Shown: one piece after another, positions 1 to 7,722 of the stretch | Layout: each line of letters begins with the position of its first letter | Position numbering within the stretch: position 1 is the first letter of the stretch | Position numbers and translations under genes: made by a program | Notes under the pieces: model-generated | The model's input: the letters and a program-made list of their open reading frames with translations, nothing else | The model's database searches: none | Told to the model about the DNA's origin: nothing | Assembly (NCBI RefSeq): GCF_017848645.1 | Contig: NZ_JAFEIF010000049.1 | Span: forward strand, 25,919 to 89,918 | Length of the DNA: 64,000 nt | DNA from: Limnohabitans sp. | GTDB lineage: Bacteria; Pseudomonadota; Gammaproteobacteria; Burkholderiales; Burkholderiaceae_C | Direction: 5' to 3'

Positions 1-366
1 GCGGCCGGTTTGTCGGCCCGCAAGGTCGAGTACCTGGTCGATCTGGCGGTGCACTTCAGCTCGGGCACGGTGCACGTCAAGGCCTGGCAAGAGATGGACG
101 ACGAGGCCATCATCGATGAGCTGGTGGCAATTCGCGGCATTGGCCGTTGGACGGCCGAGATGTTCCTGATCTTTCACCTGCTGCGGCCCAATGTGCTGCC
201 GCTCGATGATGTGGGGCTGATCAACGGCATCAGCCGCAACTATTTCTCGGGCGAGCCTGTTAGCCGCAGCGACGCCCGCGAGGTCGCTCAGGCCTGGAGC
301 CCGTATTCGACCGTGGCAACTTGGTATATTTGGCGCTCGCTGGACCCCGTGCCGGTGGCGTATTGA
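1..366 (+). CDS. alkA: DNA-3-methyladenine glycosylase II (AlkA-type HhH-GPD), C-terminal part
   Basis: The reading frame is open from the first base, so the gene begins left of the window; the in-frame TTG at 10 is internal. The visible 121 residues carry the end of the HhH-GPD fold: a helix-hairpin-helix with [10 protein letters not shown] followed by LPLDDVGL, whose second Asp sits where the catalytic Asp of the AlkA/EndoIII superfamily lies. The family excises alkylated purines to start base excision repair. The final tract around [17 protein letters not shown] is typical of the last helix of AlkA-like proteins. It lies 49 bp upstream of accA on the same strand, an arrangement familiar in Burkholderiales. 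The family is clear; the symbol is less certain because the N-terminal half is missing. Confidence 0.85.
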   Translation, partial: AAGLSARKVEYLVDLAVHFSSGTVHVKAWQEMDDEAIIDELVAIRGIGRWTAEMFLIFHLLRPNVLPLDDVGLINGISRNYFSGEPVSRSDAREVAQAWSPYSTVATWYIWRSLDPVPVAY

Positions 367-415
367 GGGGCTGGACACCGCGTCCACCCGGAAACTGAAC
401 AGAGAGGAGTCCAAC

Positions 416-1390
416 TTGGCCAAAAAAACATTTCTCGACTTTGAGCAACCCGTTGCCGAACTCGAAGCCAAGATCGAAGAATTGCGTTATGTGCAGACCG
501 AGTCGGCGGTGGACATCACCCTCGAAATCGATCAGCTGAGCAAAAAAAGCCAGCAACTGACCAAAGACATTTACAGCGACCTGAGCCCCTGGCAGGTCAC
601 CAAAATCTCGCGCCACCCAGAGCGTCCTTACACGTTGGACTACATCAACGGCATCTTCACTGACTTTGTCGAGATGCACGGCGACCGCCACTTTGCCGAC
701 GATTTGTCGATCGTGGGCGGCCTGGCCCGCTTCAATGGTCAGGCCTGCATGGTGCTGGGCCAACAAAAAGGGCGCGACACCAAAGAGCGCACGCTGCGCA
801 ACTTTGGCATGAGCAAACCCGAGGGCTACCGCAAAGCGCTGCGCCTCATGAAGACCGCCGAAAAATTCAAGCTGCCCGTCTTCACCTTTGTCGATACGCC
901 AGGCGCCTACCCCGGCATTGACGCCGAAGAGCGCGGTCAATCAGAGGCCATTGGCCGCAACATCTTTGAGATGGCCCAGCTCGAAGTGCCGATCATCACC
1001 ACCATCATTGGCGAAGGCGGCTCCGGCGGGGCTTTGGCCATTTCGGTGGCCGACCAGGTCTTGATGCTGCAGTACTCGGTCTATTCGGTCATCAGCCCCG
1101 AAGGTTGTGCCTCCATTTTGTGGAAAACCAGCGAAAAGGCCGAAGTGGCGGCCGATGCCCTGGGCATCACCGCCCACCGCCTCAAGGCCTTGGGTCTGGT
1201 GGACAAAATCGTCAACGAACCTGTGGGCGGTGCGCACCGCGACACGGATCAGATGGTGTCTTTCCTCAAGCGCGCTTTGGGCGATGCCTGGCGTCAGGTG
1301 GCCGACCTCAAACCCAAAGAACTGCTCGAGCGCCGCTATGAGCGCCTCAACAGCTACGGCCGCTTCACCGACACCAAAGCGGGCAAGTAA
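416..1390 (+). CDS. accA: acetyl-CoA carboxylase carboxyltransferase subunit alpha
   Basis: Encodes 324 residues, the normal length of AccA. With AccD it forms the cytoplasmic carboxyltransferase that moves CO2 from carboxybiotin to acetyl-CoA, the first step of fatty acid synthesis. The N-terminal helical region ([18 protein letters not shown]) and the crotonase-like core with [27 protein letters not shown] and [11 protein letters not shown] are characteristic. The start is a TTG at 416: GAGAGGAG lies 6-13 bases upstream and no ATG fits the family N-terminus. tilS follows in the same direction after 40 bp, so co-transcription is likely. Confidence 0.97.
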   Translation: MAKKTFLDFEQPVAELEAKIEELRYVQTESAVDITLEIDQLSKKSQQLTKDIYSDLSPWQVTKISRHPERPYTLDYINGIFTDFVEMHGDRHFADDLSIVGGLARFNGQACMVLGQQKGRDTKERTLRNFGMSKPEGYRKALRLMKTAEKFKLPVFTFVDTPGAYPGIDAEERGQSEAIGRNIFEMAQLEVPIITTIIGEGGSGGALAISVADQVLMLQYSVYSVISPEGCASILWKTSEKAEVAADALGITAHRLKALGLVDKIVNEPVGGAHRDTDQMVSFLKRALGDAWRQVADLKPKELLERRYERLNSYGRFTDTKAGK

Positions 1391-1430
1391 ATCGGTTGTG
1401 ATACCCGCTGCGCAGCCGCAGGCTTTACCC

Positions 1431-2387
1431 ATGGCAGCACAGCGCTCACCCACCCCCGAACAGGCCCTGGCTGGTTTCAGCCCGGGCCTTCCTTTTGCGG
1501 TCGCGTTCAGTGGCGGAGCCGACTCCACTGCGCTGCTCCTGGCCTGTGCCCGTCGATGGCCCGGGCAGGTGAGGGCGGTGCACATCCACCACGGCCTGCA
1601 GGCCGCTGCCGATGGCTTTGAGGCGCATTGCCAAGCACTGTGTCTGGCCCTGGGGGTGCCACTGGCCGTGCGCAGAGTGCAGGCGGGCCACGCACCGGGC
1701 CAAAGCCCCGAAGACGCTGCGCGCCAAGCCCGTTATGCCGCGCTGGCCGAAGCCGTTAAGACCGAATGGCCCGAGGTGCGCGATGTCGCCTTGGCCCAGC
1801 ACGCCGATGACCAGATCGAAACCTTGTTGATTGCCTTGTCGCGTGGCGCAGGCCTGCCCGGTTTGGCCAGCATGCCCGCGAACTGGCAGCGGCAGGGCCT
1901 GGCCTGGCACCGCCCGTGGCTGGCTGTGCCGGGTGTGAGCCTGCGTGAATGGCTGCAAAGCCAAGGACAAGGCTGGGTGGAAGACTCCAGCAACACGGAC
2001 GAGAAGTTCACCCGCAACCGCATCCGCGCCCGCGTCTTGCCCGCGCTGGCCCAGGCCCTGCCCGCTTTTCGCGAGACCTTTGCCCGCAGCGCCGCCCATG
2101 CTGCGCAAGCGCAAGAGGTGTTGAACGAAGTGGCGGCGCAAGATCTGGCGCAAGTGGGTGTGCCCCCACGCATCCAGGCCCTGCAGCAGCTCAGCCGTGC
2201 CCGCCAAGCGCTGGTGTTGCGCCACTGGCTGCGGCAGTGCCATGCCACCACGCCCAGCACCGCGCAACTGCACGAGCTGCTCGACCAGGTGGCGGCCTGC
2301 ACCACGCGGGGGCACCGTTTGCATCTGAAAGTAGGGCAGGGCTTTGTCGAGCGCGACGGCCCCAGTTTGTCATTTGTGGGTGCCTGA
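1431..2387 (+). CDS. tilS: tRNA(Ile)-lysidine synthetase
   Basis: TilS ligates lysine to C34 of the CAU anticodon of tRNA-Ile2, changing its codon reading from AUG to AUA. The PP-loop ATP motif SGGADS is at residues 27-32, followed by an HIHHGLQ segment and LAQHADDQIETLL, which are diagnostic of the family. At about 318 residues it is the short form, with the core domain and only a reduced C-terminal part. The open frame runs upstream into accA; ATG 1431 is chosen because it gives the usual short N-terminus, with an in-frame GTG at 1398 as the alternative. No strong ribosome binding site precedes either start. Confidence 0.93.
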   Translation: MAAQRSPTPEQALAGFSPGLPFAVAFSGGADSTALLLACARRWPGQVRAVHIHHGLQAAADGFEAHCQALCLALGVPLAVRRVQAGHAPGQSPEDAARQARYAALAEAVKTEWPEVRDVALAQHADDQIETLLIALSRGAGLPGLASMPANWQRQGLAWHRPWLAVPGVSLREWLQSQGQGWVEDSSNTDEKFTRNRIRARVLPALAQALPAFRETFARSAAHAAQAQEVLNEVAAQDLAQVGVPPRIQALQQLSRARQALVLRHWLRQCHATTPSTAQLHELLDQVAACTTRGHRLHLKVGQGFVERDGPSLSFVGA

Positions 2388-2486
2388 GACCCCTGGCCCA
2401 TGCGCGGGGCCGTGCGAGCTGGCCCCAGCGGTTGGACAAGCCTGGCCGCCGGGCCTGCCGGGTCATGTACGCGTCAGCCCGGTTGC

Positions 2487-2580
2487 TACAATTGACAGGT
2501 TTTGCTGGGGGCTCAACCCCCTTTTGAACGCCGGGAGTGCGGCGTCCGAATGCTTTGCAGCGCCGCATCCGCTTTTTTCT
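2487..2580 (+). promoter_or_regulatory. lysC leader: extended -10 and two stem-loops
   Basis: TACAAT at 2487-2492 is preceded by TG one base upstream (TGcTACAAT), an extended -10 pattern, although no good -35 is seen. Downstream lies a stem-loop of five G:C pairs, GGGGG (2507-2511) and CCCCC (2517-2521), followed by four T. A second stem of seven pairs (2538-2544 with 2561-2567) is followed five bases later by a T-rich tract. The ATG of lysC comes 17 bases after that tract without a recognisable Shine-Dalgarno sequence. It does not resemble the lysine riboswitch. A regulatory role is inferred. Confidence 0.35.
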
Positions 2581-2596
2581 TTTACCCAAACTACAC

Positions 2597-3859
2597 ATGG
2601 CTTTGATCGTTCACAAATACGGCGGCACCTCGATGGGCTCGACCGAGCGCATCCGCAATGTCGCCAAGCGCGTGGCCAAATGGGCCCGTGCTGGCCACCA
2701 GATCGTGGTGGTGCCCAGCGCCATGAGCGGTGAGACCAACCGCTTGCTGGGCTTGGCCAAAGAGCTGGCCCCCGCCAAGCCCGACACCGCCTACAGCCGC
2801 GAACTCGACATGCTGGCCTCCACGGGCGAGCAGGCATCGTCTGCATTGCTGGCCATTGCGCTGCAATCCGAAGGCCAGCCCTCGGTCAGTTATGCCGGTT
2901 GGCAAGTGGCCATCAAGACCAACGATGCCTACACCAAGGCCCGCATCGAATCGATCGACGACGTCCGTGTGCGCGCCGACCTCGCCGCAGGCAAAGTGGT
3001 CATCATCACCGGCTTCCAGGGTGTGGACAGCGAGGGCAACATCACCACGCTCGGCCGTGGCGGCTCTGACACCTCGGCGGTGGCCGTGGCTGCTGCCATG
3101 AAAGCCGACGAGTGCCTGATCTACACCGACGTGGACGGTGTCTACACCACCGACCCGCGCGTGGTGCCCGAAGCCCGACGCCTGCACACCGTGAGCTTTG
3201 AAGAAATGCTGGAGATGGCCTCGCTCGGCTCCAAGGTCCTGCAAATCCGCTCGGTGGAATTTGCGGGCAAGTACAAAGTGCCCATGCGTGTGCTCTCGAG
3301 CTTCACGCCCTGGGACATCGACATCAACGAAGAAGCCGCATCCGGCACCCTGATCACTTTTGAGGAAGACGAACAAATGGAACAAGCCGTCGTTTCCGGC
3401 ATCGCATTCAACCGCGACGAAGCCAAAATCTCCGTGTTGGGCGTGCCCGACAAGCCCGGCATCGCCTACCAAATTCTGGGCGCTGTGGCCGATGCCAACA
3501 TCGAAGTCGATGTGATCATCCAGAACCTGAGCAAAGACGGCAAGACCGACTTCAGCTTCACCGTGCACCGCAACGACTACGCCAAGACCATCGACCTGCT
3601 CAAGGAAAAAGTGCTGCCCTCATTGGGTGCGGCCGAAGTGTTGGGCGACGCCAAGATTTGCAAAGTGTCCATCGTCGGCATCGGCATGCGCAGCCATGTG
3701 GGCGTGGCCAGCAAGATGTTCCGCAGCCTGAGCGAAGAGGGCATCAACATCCAGATGATCTCGACTTCCGAAATCAAGACCTCGGTCGTGATCGACGAAA
3801 AATACATGGAATTGGCCGTGCGCGCCCTGCACAAAGCCTTCGATCTTGACCAAGCGTAA
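2597..3859 (+). CDS. lysC: aspartate kinase
   Basis: Phosphorylates aspartate, the entry step to lysine, threonine, methionine and diaminopimelate. The 420-residue product starts with VHKYGGTSMGSTERIRNVA, the kinase N-terminal signature, and has the GRGGSDTSAVA nucleotide-binding stretch and TDVDGVYTTDPR in the middle. From about residue 265 two ACT domains follow (ISVLGVPDKPGIAYQILGA; VSIVGIGMRSHVGVASKMF), indicating allosteric feedback by end products as in the single-enzyme betaproteobacterial type. ATG 2597 is used rather than the in-frame start at 2537, because the kinase motif begins just after it. The tRNA-Ser gene follows after 18 bp. Confidence 0.97.
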   Translation: MALIVHKYGGTSMGSTERIRNVAKRVAKWARAGHQIVVVPSAMSGETNRLLGLAKELAPAKPDTAYSRELDMLASTGEQASSALLAIALQSEGQPSVSYAGWQVAIKTNDAYTKARIESIDDVRVRADLAAGKVVIITGFQGVDSEGNITTLGRGGSDTSAVAVAAAMKADECLIYTDVDGVYTTDPRVVPEARRLHTVSFEEMLEMASLGSKVLQIRSVEFAGKYKVPMRVLSSFTPWDIDINEEAASGTLITFEEDEQMEQAVVSGIAFNRDEAKISVLGVPDKPGIAYQILGAVADANIEVDVIIQNLSKDGKTDFSFTVHRNDYAKTIDLLKEKVLPSLGAAEVLGDAKICKVSIVGIGMRSHVGVASKMFRSLSEEGINIQMISTSEIKTSVVIDEKYMELAVRALHKAFDLDQA

Positions 3860-3861
3860 GC

Positions 3862-3867
3862 TATAAT
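3862..3867 (+). promoter_or_regulatory. -10 element of tRNA-Ser
   Basis: A perfect TATAAT begins just after the lysC stop codon, 11 bases before the tRNA 5' end. The bases at -35 (around 3839-3844) match poorly, but the spacing to the mature tRNA fits a dedicated promoter. Confidence 0.55.
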
Positions 3868-3877
3868 CTGACCCACT

Positions 3878-3970
3878 GGAAACGTGACCGAGTGGCCGAA
3901 GGTGCTCCCCTGCTAAGGGAGTATGGGGTGTAGAGCCTCATCGAGGGTTCGAATCCCTCCGTTTCCGCCA
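3878..3970 (+). tRNA. serX: tRNA-Ser(GCU)
   Basis: The acceptor arms GGAAACG (3878-3884) and CGTTTCC pair fully, followed by discriminator G and an encoded CCA ending at 3970. The anticodon stem CTCCC/GGGAG encloses loop CTGCTAA with anticodon GCT at 3912-3914, reading AGC/AGU serine codons. A long variable arm (class II tRNA) and a T arm containing GGTTCGAATCC are present. Length is 93 nt including CCA. The gene symbol is only conventional. Confidence 0.96.
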
Positions 3971-3975
3971 GAACC

Positions 3976-4008
3976 AAGCCCGTGAGATTCGTCTCACGGG
4001 CTTTTTTC
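3976..4008 (+). terminator. rho-independent terminator after tRNA-Ser
   Basis: Perfect 12-bp stem AAGCCCGTGAGA / TCTCACGGGCTT around a TTCG tetraloop, directly followed by a T run. It sits 6 bp after the tRNA 3' end. Confidence 0.93.
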
Positions 4009-4015
4009 TTGGGCA

Positions 4016-4040
4016 CTGCCCCTCGCCTGGGGGCAGTTTT
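4016..4040 (+). terminator. second stem-loop with T4 behind the tRNA terminator
   Basis: CTGCCCC (4016-4022) pairs with GGGGCAG (4030-4036), loop of 7, then TTTT. It lies between the main terminator and the convergent gene that ends at 4048, so it probably acts as a backup terminator for rightward transcription. Confidence 0.5.
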
Positions 4041-4047
4041 CAGTCCA

Positions 4048-5022
4048 TCAGTTGACCATCACCAGTTTGCCTTTAACGCTGCGCGAACCCATCAGGGCGT
4101 AAGCGGCTTTGAGCTCGCTCATGGGCAGGGTGCGGTCCAGCACGGGTTTGATCTTGCCTTGGCCGTACCACTGGGCCAGTTCGCCCATCATGGCCGCGTT
4201 GGCTTGGGGTTCGCGTTTAGCAAAGTCGCCCCAAAACACACCGACCAAGGATGCGCCCTTGAGCAAGGGCAGGTTCAGCGGCAGCGAGGGGATGGGGCCG
4301 CCTGCGAAGCCCACCACCAGGTAGCGCCCACGCCAAGCAATCGAGCGGAAAGCGGGTTCGGCCAGATCGCCACCCACGGGGTCGTACACCACGTCGGGGC
4401 CTTTGCCTTCGGTGAGGGTTTTCAGGGCTTCGCGCAGGTTTTGTGTGCTGTAGTTGATGGTGGCATCGGCCCCCAGTGTGGTGCACAGGGCGCATTTTTC
4501 GTCGGTCGATGCCGCCGCAATCACTTTGGCCCCCATGGCTTTGGCTATCTGGATGGCCGCTGTGCCCACGCCGCCTGCAGCGCCCAGCACCAGCACGGTC
4601 TCTCCCGCTTTGAGGGCTGCACGGTCCACCAGCGCATGGTGCGAGGTGGCGTAGGTCATGATGAAGGCAGCGCCATCGGTGGCCGGAAAACCGGCGGGCA
4701 AAGGCATGCACAGTTTGGCCGGGGCCAGGGTGTGGGTGCCAAAGCCACCCGTGCCCGACAGGCAGGCGACGCTTTGTCCAACTTTGATGTGCGTCACGCC
4801 TTCACCGACAGCCTGCACCGTGCCCGCGTATTCCGAGCCCGGCACAAAGGGCAACTCGGGCTTCATCTGGTACTTGTTTTGCACGATCAGCAGGTCGGGG
4901 AAATTCAGGCTGGCCGCCTCAATCTGAATGAGCACCTGGCCCGGTCCGGGTGTCGGGGTGGGCAGTTCTTTCCAGGTGAGGGCGTCAACGCCCGTGGGGT
5001 TCTCGCAAAGCCAAGCATGCAT
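4048..5022 (-). CDS. NADPH:quinone oxidoreductase / zinc-independent medium-chain dehydrogenase
   Basis: A 324-residue member of the MDR superfamily, close to QOR/enoyl-reductase types. The GroES-like N-terminal domain contains PGQVLIQIEAASLNFPDLLI and PGSEYAGTVQAVGEGV; the Rossmann domain has ETVLVLGAAGGVGTAAIQIA, the NADPH-binding AxxGVG loop. The zinc-ligand cysteines of alcohol dehydrogenases are absent. The start at 5022 (MHAWLCENP) is preceded by GGAGACACGGC, a good ribosome binding site; the longer frame from 5052 is not supported. It is convergent with lysC-tRNA and divergent from surE. The physiological substrate cannot be told; acyl-CoA reductase activity is possible. Confidence 0.87.
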   Translation of the reverse strand: MHAWLCENPTGVDALTWKELPTPTPGPGQVLIQIEAASLNFPDLLIVQNKYQMKPELPFVPGSEYAGTVQAVGEGVTHIKVGQSVACLSGTGGFGTHTLAPAKLCMPLPAGFPATDGAAFIMTYATSHHALVDRAALKAGETVLVLGAAGGVGTAAIQIAKAMGAKVIAAASTDEKCALCTTLGADATINYSTQNLREALKTLTEGKGPDVVYDPVGGDLAEPAFRSIAWRGRYLVVGFAGGPIPSLPLNLPLLKGASLVGVFWGDFAKREPQANAAMMGELAQWYGQGKIKPVLDRTLPMSELKAAYALMGSRSVKGKLVMVN

Positions 5023-5186
5023 GCCGTGTCTCCAAATGAAATCAGGAATCAAAAATGATGATCTTAGGCATTCAGGCGCTGACCTTCGTGTCCCCCTAGC
5101 GACCGCCTGCGCAGGGCCCGAGCGCCACCGTTTTGGCCGCCATCGTGGCCTTTAACGGGTGGGCCCGTGCACCTGGGGCATCCCCC

Positions 5187-5192
5187 TACAAT
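5187..5192 (+). promoter_or_regulatory. putative -10 (TACAAT) of surE
   Basis: CTACAATG lies 25 bases before the surE ATG. The same CTACAAT core precedes several other genes in the window. The -35 region is weak. Confidence 0.4.
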
Positions 5193-5216
5193 GACCGATT
5201 GAACAAACGCTCAACT

Positions 5217-5987
5217 ATGAAAATCCTGATCTCCAACGACGATGGCTTTCGGGCCGAGGGCATTGTGGCCTTGTACAACGCGCTCAAGGACATGGCCGAT
5301 GTCGAAGTGGTGGCCCCAGAGCACAACAACAGCGCCAAATCCAATGCCCTGACCCTGCACACGCCGCTGTATGTGAACCGGGCCGACAATGGGTTTCGCT
5401 ACGTCAATGGCACGCCCGCTGACTGTGTGCACATCGCTTTGACGGGTTTGTTGGGCTATCGCCCGGATCTCGTGATCTCGGGCATCAACAACGGGGCCAA
5501 CATGGGTGACGACACCTTGTACTCGGGCACCGTGGGCGCGGCCATGGAGGGGTATTTGTTTGGCATTCCCGCCATCGCAGTCTCGCAAATCGACAAGGGC
5601 TGGGCGCACCTCGATGCCGCAGCCAGCACCGTGGCCAGAATGGTCCAGCAGATGATGCAGCAGAGCCTGATCGGCCCGCGGCCCTGGTTGCTGAATGTGA
5701 ACATCCCCAATTTGCCGTTGGCGCAGATCAAGCCGCCCAAGGTGTGTCGCCTCGGGCGGCGGCATGCGGCCGAGCCGGTCATCACGCAGGTGGACCCGAG
5801 GGGTCAGACCATGTATTGGATTGGCGCAGCCGGTGCGGCCATGGACGACAGCGCAGGCACCGATTTCCATGCAGCCGACCAGGGGCATGTGGTGGTCACG
5901 CCTTTGAAGGTGGATTTGACCGAACACGACCACTTGCAGGCCTGGAGCCAGACCTGTGCGCGCCTGTGGTCGCAGGACGGGGCATGA
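5217..5987 (+). CDS. surE: 5'/3'-nucleotidase SurE
   Basis: Metal-dependent survival-protein nucleotidase acting on nucleoside monophosphates and short polyphosphates in the cytoplasm. The 256-residue protein begins MKILISNDDGFRAEGI, with Asn7, Asp8 and Asp9 as metal ligands, and carries APEHNNSAKSNALT and VISGINNGANMGDD, all family signatures. ATG 5217 is chosen over the upstream in-frame start because the family begins immediately at MKILISNDDG. Its stop overlaps the ATG of pcm (ATGA), so the two are translationally coupled. Confidence 0.96.
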   Translation: MKILISNDDGFRAEGIVALYNALKDMADVEVVAPEHNNSAKSNALTLHTPLYVNRADNGFRYVNGTPADCVHIALTGLLGYRPDLVISGINNGANMGDDTLYSGTVGAAMEGYLFGIPAIAVSQIDKGWAHLDAAASTVARMVQQMMQQSLIGPRPWLLNVNIPNLPLAQIKPPKVCRLGRRHAAEPVITQVDPRGQTMYWIGAAGAAMDDSAGTDFHAADQGHVVVTPLKVDLTEHDHLQAWSQTCARLWSQDGA

Positions 5988-6817
5988 AAGCCAGGCCCAG
6001 TTTTCCGGCCAAGTTGCCCCCCAGTGGGGGCCCGTCTTCGGCTTCTTTGAGCCCTCAGGTGGCCAAGGCCCATCCACGTCCTGCGGCCGGGCTGGTGGCG
6101 AGCAATGGGCTGCCCAGCCTTGGGCCGGGGCGGCTTAAAGCCATGCCCGCCACCCCTGTGTCCAGCGGTTTGGGCCTGGATTCGAGCGCGGTGCGCGAGC
6201 GCATGGTGGCCAAATTGGCCGAGCAGGGCGTGCAGGACCCGTGGGTTTTGCAGGCCATGGGCCAGGTGGAGCGGCACCGTTTTGTCGAAACCGCTTTGGC
6301 GGGTCAAGCGTACGAAGACACCAGCTTGCCCATCGGCTTGGGCCAAACGATCTCCAAGCCCAATGTGGTGGCCCGCATGATCGAGTTGCTGCGACAAGAT
6401 GTGCCGGGCAAACTGGGACGGGTGCTGGAAATTGGCACCGGTTGCGGTTACCAAGCGGCTGTGCTCAGCCTGGTGGCGACCGAGGTCTACAGCATCGAGC
6501 GCTTGCGCGGCTTGCACGAAAAAGCCAAAAAAAACCTGCTGCCTTTTCGCTTGCCCAATGTGCACCTGCTGCTGGGCGACGGCATGCTGGGTTTCCCCAA
6601 AGGTGCCCCTTATGCCGGGATCATTTCGGCTGCGGGGGGTGATGAGGTGCCTTCGGTCTGGCTGGACCAGTTGGCCGTCGGGGCCCGGCTGGTGGCCCCC
6701 ACGGTGACGGCCTCGGGGCACCAGGCGCTGGTGGTGATTCGCAAAACCGCCACGGGCTTTGATCGACAGGTCTTGGAGGCGGTTCACTTTGTGCCTCTAA
6801 AATCGGGGATTGCATGA
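5984..6817 (+). CDS. pcm: protein-L-isoaspartate O-methyltransferase
   Basis: Repairs isoaspartyl residues in aged proteins using S-adenosylmethionine. The catalytic part (from about residue 60) has the PCMT N-terminal region (MGQVERHRFVE), GLGQTISKPNVVARM and the SAM motif VLEIGTGCGYQAAVLS. The start overlaps the surE stop by four bases. It has a roughly 55-residue Pro/Ala/Ser-rich, probably disordered N-terminal extension not needed by the family; an internal start at the ATG at 6144 would give a conventional length. It overlaps the following nlpD-like gene, again as ATGA. Confidence 0.94.
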   Translation: MKARPSFPAKLPPSGGPSSASLSPQVAKAHPRPAAGLVASNGLPSLGPGRLKAMPATPVSSGLGLDSSAVRERMVAKLAEQGVQDPWVLQAMGQVERHRFVETALAGQAYEDTSLPIGLGQTISKPNVVARMIELLRQDVPGKLGRVLEIGTGCGYQAAVLSLVATEVYSIERLRGLHEKAKKNLLPFRLPNVHLLLGDGMLGFPKGAPYAGIISAAGGDEVPSVWLDQLAVGARLVAPTVTASGHQALVVIRKTATGFDRQVLEAVHFVPLKSGIA

Positions 6818-7677
6818 TGGAATGGCACCGGATGATGTTTCGTGAATTTTCCCGTTTTTGGCTCGCAGCTTTGACACTGCTGGTGTTGGCCGGGTGTACC
6901 TCCTCCCCGCGTGCGCCCGCACCCGTAGAAACGCGCGGTGCCAGCACCAGAATGAGCGCCCCGGCGGCTGCACCCGCAGCAGAGACGGTGAAGGTCATGC
7001 CGGGCGCGGAAAACGCGGGCAAGCCGGGGTATTACACCGTGCAACGCGGCGACACCTTGACCCGCATTGCTTTGGACCATGGCCACTCATGGCGTGATTT
7101 GGCCAGCTGGAACAACCTGCCCAACGCCCATTTGATCGAGGTGGGGCAGGTTTTGCGTGTAGCCCCACCGGGCGCCACAGTAGAGGCCAGTGGCGTGGTG
7201 GTGCAGCCGATCGGTGGCAGTGCCGAAGTGGCGACATCCGCTAAGCCTGCAGCAGCACCCGCACCCGCGCCCGCGCCCACATCTGCATCCGCACCGTCTG
7301 CCAACGACGAAGGTCTGGGTTTTGCCTGGCCCGCTAGTGGCACCGTGGTCGCTGGCTTTGACGAGGCCAAAAACAAGGGCCTGGACATTGCGGGCAAAGC
7401 GGGCGACCCGGTGCTGGCCGCCGCCGATGGCCAGGTGGTCTATGCCGGTGCAGGTTTGCGCGGCTATGGCAACCTGATCATCCTCAAGCACAACAACACC
7501 TTTTTGACCGCCTATGCCCATAACCAGGCCTTGCTGGTGAAGGAAGACCAGAAAGTGCGTAAGGGCCAAAAAATCGCCGAAATGGGCAAAACAGACGCCG
7601 ACCGCGTGAAGCTGCATTTCGAGATCCGCCGTCAAGGCAAACCGGTGGACCCGGCCAAGTACCTGCCTGCGCGCTGA
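6814..7677 (+). CDS. nlpD: NlpD-like lipoprotein with LysM and degenerate M23 (LytM) domain
   Basis: 287 residues. A short signal sequence ends in lipobox LVLAGC (Cys28), so it is an outer-membrane lipoprotein. A LysM peptidoglycan-binding domain follows (about 73-117: YYTVQRGDTLTRIA), then an Ala/Pro-rich linker and an M23 fold (about 190-283). In the M23 part the metal-binding residues are replaced: NKGLD instead of HxGxD and KLHFEIR instead of HxHFEIR. It should therefore not be a peptidase but an amidase activator like E. coli NlpD/EnvC in daughter-cell separation. ATG 6814 overlaps the pcm stop; ATGs at 6817 and 6832 are alternatives. rpoS, the usual next gene, is missing. Confidence 0.92.
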   Translation: MMEWHRMMFREFSRFWLAALTLLVLAGCTSSPRAPAPVETRGASTRMSAPAAAPAAETVKVMPGAENAGKPGYYTVQRGDTLTRIALDHGHSWRDLASWNNLPNAHLIEVGQVLRVAPPGATVEASGVVVQPIGGSAEVATSAKPAAAPAPAPAPTSASAPSANDEGLGFAWPASGTVVAGFDEAKNKGLDIAGKAGDPVLAAADGQVVYAGAGLRGYGNLIILKHNNTFLTAYAHNQALLVKEDQKVRKGQKIAEMGKTDADRVKLHFEIRRQGKPVDPAKYLPAR

Positions 7678-7722
7678 AGCGCCAAGCCGCTGGGTCGATC
7701 ATCACAAGCGCCGGCTCGAACC

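Noticed and set aside
2500..2596. Lysine riboswitch in front of lysC
   Set aside because: The stretch is too short and lacks the conserved core; only simple hairpins are present.
3982..5058. 358-codon forward frame opposite the quinone oxidoreductase-like gene
   Set aside because: Begins inside the tRNA terminator and lacks any motif; the reverse strand carries a complete MDR enzyme with a ribosome binding site.
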